Below are positions 1-7,781 of a stretch of DNA of 64,000 nt, in pieces. The DNA is from Arcticibacter sp041902385. GTDB taxonomy: Bacteria > Bacteroidota > Bacteroidia > Sphingobacteriales > Sphingobacteriaceae. The translations under genes were made by a program, and so were the position numbers. The stretch spans positions 930,001-994,000 of the forward strand of contig NZ_CP169244.1 of NCBI RefSeq assembly GCF_041902385.1, in the 5' to 3' direction. The stretch's first letter is position 1. Each line of letters starts with the position of its first letter. The notes under the pieces are model-generated. The model did not search any database, had not been told where the DNA came from, and worked only from the letters and a program-made list of their open reading frames with translations.

Positions 1-725
1 CCGACAAAAGGAGAGTAGACTTCCACATCTTTATACGACAGGTTAAAAACGCCGGTAATGTATTTCAGGCTATTAAAAACTCCCTGCGTCTTATCGTATA
101 CATCCAGTTTCCCTCCGTCCTTATACACCACCGTGCTGGCATGCATTTCCATAGGATTGTGGTGTTCAGCCCCATGATAATACTCGGCCTCGATCCTTAC
201 ATCCGAGCCTTTGTAGGCCTTTGAGAAGTTACCCCGGCTTTTGGGCGGTTTAAACCCTGTCTTTTTTCCCCTGGGCTTTCTTGCCTTATCCAGATTATCC
301 AGCAAGCTGGTCTCGGGGCTCTCCTGCTCGTAGTCAACCTTTACCAATGATGCAGCATAACGCGCCTGTTCAAAAGTCTCTGCTACTACAAGCGCCACAG
401 GCTGCATGCTGTAAGTGATCCGGTCAGTCTGCAGGAAGCGAAAGTGCTTTCCCGCCGGTGCATCCATGTCAGTATAGCTGACGTTAAACCAGGCAAGCCC
501 CGACACGTTCTCATGTGTGAAGATCTTGAGTACCCCGGTCACAGCGGACGCTTCTGACAGGTCGAATTTTCGAATTCGCCCCTTCGCTATCGCACTTGAC
601 ACCACCACTCCGTAGGCCAGGTCTTCCGCCTGGAACTCGCCCGCATACTGCGCTTCTCCTTTAACTTTTGCCCGTCCGTCGGTGCGGCTAACCGGTTTTC
701 CAATATAAGAGGTCTTAGACAGCAT
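1..725 (-). CDS. paoC: Molybdenum-binding subunit of aldehyde/xanthine oxidoreductase (PaoC-like), partial
   Basis: Only the first 241 codons lie in the window; the C-terminal part, including the molybdopterin cytosine dinucleotide site and catalytic Glu, is beyond the left edge. The N-terminus reads MLSKTSYIGKPVSRTDGRAK, typical of the aldehyde oxidase a/b hammerhead domain that opens the large subunit of the xanthine dehydrogenase family. The ATG at 725 lies inside the end of the upstream FAD-subunit gene (11-base overlap), so the two are translationally coupled. The family oxidises aldehydes or purines using water as oxygen donor. The order FeS, FAD, Mo matches E. coli paoABC (yagTSR). Substrate cannot be told from this fragment. 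Confidence 0.85.
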   Translation of the reverse strand, partial: MLSKTSYIGKPVSRTDGRAKVKGEAQYAGEFQAEDLAYGVVVSSAIAKGRIRKFDLSEASAVTGVLKIFTHENVSGLAWFNVSYTDMDAPAGKHFRFLQTDRITYSMQPVALVVAETFEQARYAASLVKVDYEQESPETSLLDNLDKARKPRGKKTGFKPPKSRGNFSKAYKGSDVRIEAEYYHGAEHHNPMEMHASTVVYKDGGKLDVYDKTQGVFNSLKYITGVFNLSYKDVEVYSPFV

Positions 726-1716
726 GATCTGCCTCCTTTCGAAGTGCCTCTCTGCAGGCACGTGCAATAACCCGCCTTGCCAGCCCTATCTTAAAATCGT
801 TTTCCCCAAACCCTCTTGCTCCTTCCAGCAGATGGGCGATCGCCGCTTTTAAATCCAGATTTGCCGTATCCTGCCCTATCAGCATCTCTTCGGCCTGACG
901 ATTCCGCCAGGGCTTATGTGAAACACCTCCAAGGGCGATACGGGCATCTTTGATTGTTCCGTCTTTAAGTTCGAACGCAACGGCAGCCGATACTAAGGCA
1001 AAAGCGTAAGAGGCACGGTCCCGAACCTTCAAATATTTATAATGAATATTGAACGCGGACGCAGGCAACTCGATCCCGGTTATCATCTCGTTCCTGCTAA
1101 GCGTATTGTCTATATGCGGTGTGTCGCCGGGCAGCTTATGGAAGTCAGGAAAAGAAATAAGGCGGGTGCCTTCTTTACCCGCTACATGCACCTTGGCGTC
1201 TAAGGCTGCCAGGGCAACGCACATGTCACTTGGATGTGTGGCGATGCACTGCTCGCTGGTTCCCAGTATCGCATGAATTCTATTGAAGCCTGATATAGCA
1301 GAACAGCCGGAGCCCGGACTGCGTTTATTACAGGGTGCAGCCGTGTCGTAGAAATAGTAGCAACGCGTCCGTTGCAGAAGATTACCACCATTTGTTGCCA
1401 TATTACGCAGCTGAGGTGAAGCCCCGGCAAGTATGGCATCACTTAGCAGGGGATATTCTGATCTTATTAGGGAATGATATGCAGTGTCTGAATTAGTGGC
1501 CAGCGCACCGATCAGAACACCGCCCATAGTCGTCCGCTCAATATCGCTAAGGCCAATACTGTTGATGTCAATCAGCTCGGTGGGTTTCATCACATTCTCC
1601 TTCATCAGATCAAGGATATTGGTTCCGCCTGCAATAAATCTGGCACCGGCATTTTTATCAATCGCCTCGAGGGCTTCTGAGAGTGTATGCGCCTTGGAGT
1701 AGACAAAGTTATTCAT
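715..1716 (-). CDS. paoB: FAD-binding subunit of aldehyde oxidoreductase, with extra [4Fe-4S] insertion (PaoB-like)
   Basis: A 333-residue CO-dehydrogenase-flavoprotein family subunit that relays electrons from the Mo/FeS subunits through FAD. Seen in sequence: the FAD pyrophosphate loop AGGTNILDLM (about residues 29-38) and a second FAD motif, TNGGNLLQRTRC. Residues 119-157 carry four cysteines (C119, C129, C138, C157) in an insertion of the kind that binds an extra [4Fe-4S] cluster in E. coli PaoB and in 4-hydroxybenzoyl-CoA reductase; ordinary xanthine dehydrogenase FAD subunits lack it. The start overlaps the FeS-subunit stop by 8 bases and the stop overlaps the Mo-subunit start, so the three genes are tightly coupled. 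Assignment to the PaoB branch is strong; the physiological aldehyde is unknown. Confidence 0.88.
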   Translation of the reverse strand: MNNFVYSKAHTLSEALEAIDKNAGARFIAGGTNILDLMKENVMKPTELIDINSIGLSDIERTTMGGVLIGALATNSDTAYHSLIRSEYPLLSDAILAGASPQLRNMATNGGNLLQRTRCYYFYDTAAPCNKRSPGSGCSAISGFNRIHAILGTSEQCIATHPSDMCVALAALDAKVHVAGKEGTRLISFPDFHKLPGDTPHIDNTLSRNEMITGIELPASAFNIHYKYLKVRDRASYAFALVSAAVAFELKDGTIKDARIALGGVSHKPWRNRQAEEMLIGQDTANLDLKAAIAHLLEGARGFGENDFKIGLARRVIARACREALRKEADHAV

Positions 1717-2242
1717 GAGCCTTTCCCCCTCTCACCTTTAATATCGCCTCCACAATATTAGTATAAGCGCCGCAACGGCAGATATTGCCGCTCATCTGCT
1801 CCTTCACATCTTCTACTGAATGCGCATGCCCCTCCCTCAGCATCCCCACTGCCGAACAGATTTGCCCGGGAGTACAGTACCCGCATTGAAAGGCATCGCA
1901 GTCGATGAAGGCCTGCTGCAACGGATGCAGATCCCCGTCGGGTGCAAGCCCTTCTATTGTAAGGATTTCTGCACCGTCTTTCATAACTGCAAGCGTAAGA
2001 CAGGAATTTATTCTCTTTCCATCTGCCAGAACGGTACAAGCACCACACTGTCCATGGTCGCAGCCTTTTTTTGTTCCGGTAAGATGAAGATGTTCGCGGA
2101 GTGCATCCAGGAGAGAGACCCAGGGCTCGATATTAAGAGAATGTTCCCGGCCGTTAACGATGAGGCTTATTCTCCTTGACCCCGAGCTCCGGGGCGGAGA
2201 CGACTGCCCCTTATTGTCTTCCTGGGCTGATGATTTCCCCAT
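1709..2242 (-). CDS. paoA: [2Fe-2S] subunit of aldehyde oxidoreductase (PaoA-like)
   Basis: Small iron-sulfur subunit with the two family clusters: a plant-type ferredoxin loop (CDHGQCGAC, about residues 61-69, with a further Cys at 81) and the C-terminal four-helix cluster motifs CGYCTPGQIC and CRCGAY. The ATG at 2242 (MGKSSAQED) is preferred; an in-frame TTG at 2275 would add 11 residues. With either start there is no twin-arginine signal peptide, unlike E. coli PaoA, whose Tat signal takes the complex to the periplasm; this complex therefore probably stays in the cytoplasm (inference). First gene of the leftward paoABC-like operon. No XdhC/PaoD-type maturation gene is visible here; it could lie left of the window. 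Confidence 0.88.
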   Translation of the reverse strand: MGKSSAQEDNKGQSSPPRSSGSRRISLIVNGREHSLNIEPWVSLLDALREHLHLTGTKKGCDHGQCGACTVLADGKRINSCLTLAVMKDGAEILTIEGLAPDGDLHPLQQAFIDCDAFQCGYCTPGQICSAVGMLREGHAHSVEDVKEQMSGNICRCGAYTNIVEAILKVRGGKAHE

Positions 2243-2384
2243 AAGGATGTGGTTTTTCAAAAGTAAATTAAACAATGAAGAATACCTTTGTTAACATCCC
2301 TGTGCATCCTATTGTTTCTCTCCCGGCTCGGGTTTGGCATCATTTTTTCTATAACATAACAACAGTTAGATAAAAAAAGAGATT

Positions 2385-2885
2385 ATGAAAGCACTTATCA
2401 GTATGCTTGCATTTGCTACGGTATTAGCAGCATGCAACAATAACGCAAAGACAACCAACACGCAGGCTTATAAGGACTCTATTAAAAAAGCGGTTCAGGA
2501 TAGCATCAAACTCGACAGCTTCCAACGGGCAGAAGTCCAGGCAAAAGAGAAGGCCAGGATAGATTCTCTGGCCGAGGTAAAGGCGGCGAAAAAGGCTGCA
2601 GCAGAGAAAGCTTCAGCGAGAAGCTATGCGAGCCGTCGTTCTTCTTCATCGCGGACTGTACACCCTGTAGTACAAAGCGACTATTACGAGCAGACACAAC
2701 CTCAGAAGAAAGGATGGAGCTCAGCTGCTAAAGGCGCGGCAATAGGTGCCGGCGCAGGTGCCGTGACTGGACTCATTGTCGACAAAAAGAACGCCCGCGG
2801 GGCAATTATCGGCGGTGTAGTGGGTGCAGGTACCGGCTACGTGATCGGACGCCAGCACGACAAAAAAACCGGACGGGCTCAGTAA
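2385..2885 (+). CDS. Glycine-zipper lipoprotein
   Basis: A 166-residue predicted lipoprotein: short signal MKALISMLAFATVLAAC with Cys17 as lipidation site. Residues about 25-95 are rich in Lys, Asp, Ser and Ala, then comes a glycine-zipper segment (GAAIGAGAGAVTGLIVDKK and GGVVGAGTGYVIGR, roughly residues 122-158), as in YMGG/Gly-zipper outer-membrane lipoproteins. These insert or oligomerise through small-residue helices in the envelope; no enzymatic role is suggested. It stands alone between a leftward oxidoreductase operon and a leftward carboxypeptidase operon, with its own terminator immediately downstream. Precise function unknown. Confidence 0.8.
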   Translation: MKALISMLAFATVLAACNNNAKTTNTQAYKDSIKKAVQDSIKLDSFQRAEVQAKEKARIDSLAEVKAAKKAAAEKASARSYASRRSSSSRTVHPVVQSDYYEQTQPQKKGWSSAAKGAAIGAGAGAVTGLIVDKKNARGAIIGGVVGAGTGYVIGRQHDKKTGRAQ

Positions 2886-2897
2886 GCCTATCTGTAC

Positions 2898-2934
2898 AAT
2901 ACCAGGGACACATCTACCTCCCTGGTATTTTTTT
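2898..2934 (+). terminator. Intrinsic terminator of the glycine-zipper gene
   Basis: Perfect 11-bp stem (AATACCAGGGA at 2898-2908 against TCCCTGGTATT at 2919-2929) with a 10-nt loop, followed directly by a T-rich tail to 2934. It lies 13 bases after the stop codon of the lipoprotein gene. Confidence 0.85.
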
Positions 2935-2940
2935 ATCCTC

Positions 2941-4392
2941 TTAGAACTGGTTATGAATATCGGTCATGATCCGGACCATTTCAGACCGCACTTCTGAGGT
3001 TGGCCGTACATAGTTATTATTCATAAACGAAAAGACAAGATGCCTGCCCTTTCGCGTGATCAGATATCCGCTCTGGTTATGGTTATTGGAAAGAGAGCCG
3101 GTCTTGGCCCATACGAAAGGCTTCCCCTCATCCGTCTTATAAGCCAGCCTTAAGGTCCCGCTCATCCCGCCCGCGGGGAGAAAGTCATGCAATTTTTCTT
3201 CATCCCCCACCTTCTGCTTTATTTTTACCAACAGCTTCACTATTGATCTTGGCGTAAACAGGTTATGTCTCGACAACCCGGAGCCGTCCACCCACTGGAT
3301 GGGGTCAGGAAGATCGCTTAAATAGCGGGAAGCACTGTAGTTGATAACGCTATCAGTACTGAGGGCACCATATAACTTTGAGGAACAAACCAGCAGAAGC
3401 TGCTCGGCAAGAAAATTATCGCTTACCTGAAGCATCCTTTTATACACAGAATCAGCCGGTATGCTATACAAGGTCGACGCAGCTTTCGGCATCCGGAGGT
3501 GGACAAGGCCTACAGAACGCTTAAGCGTATCCTGCAGGAGGGAGGCGGTTAGGGCCGGGCTGGTTTTCCACGGAATCTCCTGCTTAAAGCCGTCAGGTAT
3601 TTCACCAGCCGGGTAAATAAACACGTTGTCCTCTACCTGGCGCTTTACCGTAAATGTTTCCGGCCGAAAAGAGCCGTCCTTCCTGAGAGAAGACTGAAAA
3701 ATGCGGGGCGAAATAGAAAGAGATCCGTCGGCACGCCTCCGCACCACGGCTACGTTGTCTTCAAGAGGCAGGTCCGTGATTTCCGCCTGATAATAGTCGT
3801 TGTAGTTATCAAGAGGCCAGCCTCTTCCGAACACGTCTCCCGAGTAATTATCCGGCGAATAGAAGAGTTTTTTGTTCGATGTCTTGAAAAAGTTAAAGAT
3901 GCGGTCAGACTTCAGATAAGTATGCAGCAGGGACGGGTCACCCGTACCCCAGAAAATAAGAGAATCATTCCTCGTGACATATCTTATACCGGGAATAGAA
4001 TCACCGAGGACATTTAAACACGTATAAAAGGTAAAAAGCTTGGTATTGGAAGCAGGAATAAAATGCAGGGCACTATTCTTTTCAAAGACCATCCGGTTGC
4101 TTTGAACATCAAAAAGGGCAAAACCGGTAAAGTGGTCACGCAGGATAGCAGAACGTTCAATCATGCGCCCCACCTTCTTGCCGCTTATTTGAGTAGCACA
4201 GGAAGAAAACAACAAGCATAGCACAGCGATTAGCATAAGCGAGCCGCCAGACATGCTGCTTTTTCCCGGAAGCAGTCTCTTGCTAAGGGTCCGCGAAGAA
4301 CAGGCATGTTTTATCTTTCTGGCGGGCCAATTTTGCCCTTGCTTATCGCGCATGAGCGGAGGGGATGGGGTAAGATTGTTAAGGGACATCAT
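2941..4392 (-). CDS. dacB: D-alanyl-D-alanine carboxypeptidase/endopeptidase (PBP4/DacB family, peptidase S13)
   Basis: Serine-type penicillin-binding protein that trims or cleaves peptidoglycan cross-links. Three catalytic motifs are visible: SNTK (SxxK, nucleophile Ser, in IPASNTKLF), SDN (VSDNFLAEQ) and KTG (KTGSLSNN). A lipoprotein-like signal (LMLIAVLCLLFSSC) suggests membrane anchoring. The start is uncertain: ATG 4392 follows the upstream stop by 7 bases and fits operon spacing but gives a long basic N-terminus before the signal; ATG 4254 gives a compact signal without positive charges. Third gene of a leftward operon with a dipeptide epimerase and an AONS-like enzyme, pointing to murein peptide turnover (inference). 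Confidence 0.88.
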   Translation of the reverse strand: MMSLNNLTPSPPLMRDKQGQNWPARKIKHACSSRTLSKRLLPGKSSMSGGSLMLIAVLCLLFSSCATQISGKKVGRMIERSAILRDHFTGFALFDVQSNRMVFEKNSALHFIPASNTKLFTFYTCLNVLGDSIPGIRYVTRNDSLIFWGTGDPSLLHTYLKSDRIFNFFKTSNKKLFYSPDNYSGDVFGRGWPLDNYNDYYQAEITDLPLEDNVAVVRRRADGSLSISPRIFQSSLRKDGSFRPETFTVKRQVEDNVFIYPAGEIPDGFKQEIPWKTSPALTASLLQDTLKRSVGLVHLRMPKAASTLYSIPADSVYKRMLQVSDNFLAEQLLLVCSSKLYGALSTDSVINYSASRYLSDLPDPIQWVDGSGLSRHNLFTPRSIVKLLVKIKQKVGDEEKLHDFLPAGGMSGTLRLAYKTDEGKPFVWAKTGSLSNNHNQSGYLITRKGRHLVFSFMNNNYVRPTSEVRSEMVRIMTDIHNQF

Positions 4393-4399
4393 TTCTCTG

Positions 4400-5436
4400 C
4401 TAGTTAGCATTTTTAAACAGTTTCCACAAACTCTCCGCAGCATACTCCAGATCTGAAGGTACGTGAAGCGCATTTACCACGATCCGGTTGAGCTTTGGCC
4501 CCCGGGGATCTGGGTAGGCGAAGGAGGAAATCAGCACGCCCTGATCCTGCAGCAAGGCGGCGTCTGCCCAGGGCGGAAGAACAAATACGGGAAATGGAAA
4601 ATCGAAAAGAATACCGGGAATACCTCTGATGCATTCAGAGAAAAAGCGGACGTTTTCATACAACTTCTGGCGCTGCTCTGAATAGATTTCCTGGCCTCGC
4701 AAAAACGCGTACATCTGCGCCGGCAGAGGTGGCGTTGCAGCACAATAGCCTGAAGTATTTCTAAGCTGCTCTGCAAATTCCTTTGTTCCTCCTGCGACGC
4801 CCCCTGCTATGCCAAACGCTTTAGAGAGCGAGTAGGAAAACAACAGACGGGCAGGTGTATCAGAAGGGACAAGGGACGCTGTGCCGGCACCATCTTTACC
4901 GGTCACTCCTATTCCGTGCGAGTCATCTATTAAGACGGTCACTTGCCTCCTGATCTTCTGCAGAAACCCAAAGTCATATATCCCGGGATTCAAAGGATTC
5001 ACTGAATCAGAGGTAATACTAATGGGTGTCGGACTGCTGTTTGCGTAGTCCGTAACAAAGCTCGTCCATTGAGCCCGGTCAGCTCCGAAGGAGGTTTCGT
5101 GCAGAATGGCCGGATGTGAGTCTGGAGCACTCATTATCTCGCCCTCAAGGAGAGAGAGAGCACTGCGTCCGGCAACAAAGCCCGATGAGAACAGCACCGA
5201 CTCTTCAACGCCCGTAATCTCGCTGAATAAGGCCTCAGCCTCTTCATACAGTTTCAAACGGGTATTGCTGATCCGGGAAGAAGGAAAAAGCCAGCCATAT
5301 TTTTGCATCCCCTCCTGCAGCAGCTGCACGAATGCGGGAACGTCGCTCACACCTAAGTAGTTATATCCTGAAAAGAACAAATATTCGCGCCCCCCGCTTT
5401 GGCTGTGCGTCCCGGACTTTTATCTAAAAAATGCAT
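4400..5436 (-). CDS. AONS/KBL-family PLP-dependent acyltransferase or aminotransferase (apparent one-base frameshift)
   Basis: Fold-type I PLP enzyme of the 8-amino-7-oxononanoate synthase family: FSGYNYLG at the N-terminus, FSSGFVAGRSALS, the cofactor-ring motif IDDSHGIGVTG (family DEAHSxG), and the Schiff-base lysine in YSLSKAFGIAGG. In the frame of the main body no ATG precedes TTG 5380, but the preceding frame gives ATG 5436 and MHFLDKSPGRTAKAGG, a family-like N-terminus; adding one G to the six-G run at 5390-5395 joins the two into 345 residues. ATG 5436 is 13 bases after the epimerase stop, which supports it. Shorter than biotin-pathway AONS (about 385). Substrate unknown; the operon suggests peptidoglycan-derived amino acids rather than biotin. 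Confidence 0.78.
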
Positions 5437-5449
5437 CTTTCCGCTACTT

Positions 5450-6547
5450 CTAAATGGTGACCTTTTCACAACCATCGAGATAAGCCTGCTCTACGTCGGC
5501 GCCAATGCCCGGCTGGTCAGGAAGAACAAGATCCATTCCCTCATAACGCAGGCCGCCACTTACGGGATCCTGCAGTTGTCCAAGTAAGCATGTATCAAGG
5601 TCGAAGAAAACAATATTGGGGTTAGCTACGGCAAAATGCACATTCGCTGTAAGTGCAAGCCGGCTTTCCAGCATGCTGCCTAGCATGCACTTTATTCCGT
5701 TGCGTTCTGCCACCTTAGAGATCAGACCCGCTTCGTGAATTCCTCCACTCTTGGCGAATTTGATATTAATAAAAGAAGCCGCTTTATTACGGATAATCCG
5801 TTCCGCATCGCGGTGTGTGTAAACGCTTTCGTCGGCCATGACCGGCACAGGGGATTTCAGGCAAAGCTGCGGAAGGAGCTCGTCATTCCAGGTCCGCATC
5901 GGCTGTTCACAGAACTGAATATCATATGGGGCCACCTGCTCAAGTACCTTAAGGGCGTCATCGAAAGACCAGCCCTGGTTAGCATCCAGCCGCAGGGCTA
6001 TATCAGGTCCGGTCGCTTCGCGCACCGCCCTTACTCTTTCTATGTCCTCGTGCGGATCCTTGCCAAGCTTCAGCTTAAGTATCGACACGCCATTTGAAAC
6101 GTACGACTTCGCCTTTTTTGCCATTTCTGGGGGAGTATCGATCCCAATGGTAAGGTCTGTTGTGATCCGGCGGGGCCGGCCTCCCAGATATTGGTACAAG
6201 GGCATGCCCGCCCTTTTCGATGCAAGGTCATAAAGAAGCATGTCAAAGGCACTCTTTGCCGTAAAATTCCCCGCTGCAAACAAGTGAAGTTCATTAAGCC
6301 GCTCTTCCAGACACGCAGCATCCTTTCCTTTCCATAGCGCAGCGAATTCCTGCGCCATCACAAAACAGGTCGCCTGCGTTTCTCCAACAATCATTGGAAA
6401 AGCAGAACATTCTCCCAGACCGTAAATCCCCGTGTCAGTATAAGCCCTTATAAGGACATTCTGAGCGTAATACATCGTCCCCGTTGCTATGACGAACGGC
6501 TCAATAGGTATAGAATACTTATAAATTTCAAAAGAGGTAAATCGCAC
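5450..6547 (-). CDS. Dipeptide epimerase, enolase superfamily (L-Ala-D/L-Glu epimerase-like)
   Basis: Mandelate racemase/muconate lactonizing family enzyme, 365 residues. The full acid-base and metal set is visible: the KxK motif (K158, K160), Mg ligands D188 (LDANQGW), E214 (CEQP) and D239 (ADES), and the second-side lysine in NIKFAKSGG (about 263-266). Near the C-terminus FFDLDT supplies the DxD motif which, in dipeptide epimerases, binds the substrate amino group. Members recycle murein L-Ala-D-Glu; others act on different dipeptides, and specificity cannot be settled by eye. First gene of the leftward operon with an AONS-like enzyme and DacB. Confidence 0.88.
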   Translation of the reverse strand: MRFTSFEIYKYSIPIEPFVIATGTMYYAQNVLIRAYTDTGIYGLGECSAFPMIVGETQATCFVMAQEFAALWKGKDAACLEERLNELHLFAAGNFTAKSAFDMLLYDLASKRAGMPLYQYLGGRPRRITTDLTIGIDTPPEMAKKAKSYVSNGVSILKLKLGKDPHEDIERVRAVREATGPDIALRLDANQGWSFDDALKVLEQVAPYDIQFCEQPMRTWNDELLPQLCLKSPVPVMADESVYTHRDAERIIRNKAASFINIKFAKSGGIHEAGLISKVAERNGIKCMLGSMLESRLALTANVHFAVANPNIVFFDLDTCLLGQLQDPVSGGLRYEGMDLVLPDQPGIGADVEQAYLDGCEKVTI

Positions 6548-7146
6548 ACCCTAATTTAAAAGAATATGTGCAGCAAAAACAACACGGATCAAATTAAATG
6601 CTGCTCTTCATTTGCAGAACCGCCCTGCTTCAGGCTTCACCGCCTCCATCCAGGGCTCAGACGAGATTGAATCCTGCACGCTATGGGCCATTGCCGCCAC
6701 TGCAGGGGATGAGCACCTTAACAAGATGGTATCAGAACCGAGTTTATACCGACAGAACTCGGTGGAGACTCGGTGCTGACTCGGTCCTGACTCGGTCCTG
6801 ACTCGGTTCTGTCCCTAACGGGGCCCGCGCATGTCTCGGGTTTGTCTGCCCCTTGTCCCGTCGTCTTGCAGCTTCTACGGCCGAGCCGGAATCAGCTAAA
6901 ATCAGAACCTGGAATAAGGGGCCTGCTCCAGAGCACGCTCGCCACATCTCCGGAAATAACAGGCGCCCCTTTTGCAATCCCTTTCCACGTCTTCGGGCGC
7001 CACTCAGGAATACCAATGTGTTGCCAAAGCATCTTCGAAGCGATTCGGGAGCCCGTCAGAACGTTAATCCGGAAAGAAAATTATTTGCTTTGCAGAGACT
7101 CTGGTCCAGCCCAGGATCGGTTCAAACTCTGCAATCACGCGGGCCT
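6548..7146. other. 600-bp gene-free region
   Basis: No convincing gene in any frame. The open frames here (for example two overlapping ones of about 100 codons at 6842-7164) lack family motifs and plausible starts. The only organised element is the 11-bp phased repeat at 6733-6811. It lies between the epimerase start and the candidate small RNA, so part of it may be a leader for the leftward operon. Confidence 0.5.
6733..6811. repeat. 11-bp phased tandem repeat with flanking inverted copy
   Basis: ACTCGGT occurs five times, starting at 6757, 6768, 6779, 6790 and 6801, exactly 11 bp apart; the 4-bp spacers vary (GGAG, GCTG, CCTG, CCTG, TCTG). The last unit, ACTCGGTTCTG (6801-6811), is the exact inverse of CAGAACCGAGT at 6733-6743, so the array can fold back on itself. 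A second array with the same 11-bp period and design is at 53934-54018. Function unknown. Confidence 0.85.
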
Positions 7147-7176
7147 AAAAAAATAAGCTCCTGATGGGCAGGAGCT
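7147..7176 (-). terminator. Intrinsic terminator (minus strand)
   Basis: Perfect 8-bp stem, AGCTCCTG (7156-7163) against CAGGAGCT (7169-7176), with a 5-nt loop. Read on the minus strand it is followed by TTATTTTTTT, a good U-tract. It closes the candidate small RNA. Confidence 0.75.
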
Positions 7177-7230
7177 CAAACTAACCAATTATAAACCTAA
7201 ATTATGCAGAAAGAAATTCTATATAATTTC
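7147..7230 (-). ncRNA. Candidate small RNA or attenuated leader
   Basis: On the minus strand a strong promoter-like sequence (7236-7267) is followed within about 85 nt by an intrinsic terminator, with no open frame of useful size between. The 5' part can form a GCAGAAA/TTTCTGC hairpin. This is the layout of a short independent RNA; it could also be a terminated leader for the distant epimerase operon 600 nt downstream. Inferred from promoter plus terminator only; no RNA family recognised. Confidence 0.4.
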
Positions 7231-7235
7231 TGCCG

Positions 7236-7267
7236 CAAATGTAAGTGTATAAGCAACACTTACCAAA
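7236..7267 (-). promoter_or_regulatory. Bacteroidota-type promoter for the candidate small RNA
   Basis: Minus strand: TTTG (7264-7267), 20-bp spacer, TACATTTG (7236-7243). This matches the Bacteroidota housekeeping promoter (-33 TTTG, -7 TAnnTTTG) at both elements and predicts a start near 7230. Confidence 0.6.
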
Positions 7268-7405
7268 TATTTTTGCATTTCTTTTCAGATTTTTTTTGCC
7301 GCTTTCGAAAACATAATTTCGAAATCTTAGTTTTAATCGGATAGGATGATTTTTCTGTTAGTCTGATCCGGCGCAACTTAAGCTGAATGAAATAGATTTA
7401 AAGGT

Positions 7406-7777
7406 ATGTCAAAACGTATACTCATTTTTGATGACGATGTCGATATTTTGTCCATATGCAGTTATATTCTGGAGGAACAGGGCTGGGACGTGCATACCTC
7501 GCCTCATTGTAACGACATCATAAACACAGTGCAGAACATTCAGCCCGACGTCATCCTGATGGATAACTGGATTCCGGATACCGGTGGCGTTGTGGCCACC
7601 CAGACCCTCAAAAGCGACCCGGAACTGAGGAAAATACCTGTCATTTATTTCTCTGCGAACAACGACATTCAATCACTGGCCAATCAGGCCGGCGCTGACA
7701 CCTTTCTAGAAAAGCCGTTTGATCTGACTGAACTTGAACTTGTAATTGAACGAGTAACGACAAGCAAGGTTGCTTAA
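7406..7777 (+). CDS. Single-domain response regulator (CheY-like receiver)
   Basis: A 123-residue protein made of a receiver domain only: acidic cluster D9-D11, phospho-acceptor D53 (VILMDNWIPD), switch S83 (YFSANND) and conserved K103 (EKPFD). No output domain, so it presumably acts by protein contact or in a phosphorelay. It is closely similar to the receiver at 14905-15255 of the light-sensing cluster, including the unusual MDNWIPDTGG phosphorylation loop, so the two are probably duplicates serving related kinases (inference). Convergent with recO, 4 bases between stops. Confidence 0.92.
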   Translation: MSKRILIFDDDVDILSICSYILEEQGWDVHTSPHCNDIINTVQNIQPDVILMDNWIPDTGGVVATQTLKSDPELRKIPVIYFSANNDIQSLANQAGADTFLEKPFDLTELELVIERVTTSKVA

Positions 7778-7781
7778 GCAG

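Noticed and set aside
7100..7135. GGTTCAAAC-like sequence resembling a tRNA T-arm
   Set aside because: No acceptor stem, D-arm or anticodon arm can be built around it.
6842..7164. Two overlapping plus-strand open frames of about 100 codons
   Set aside because: No family motif, no ribosome-binding context, and they run across the candidate small RNA terminator.
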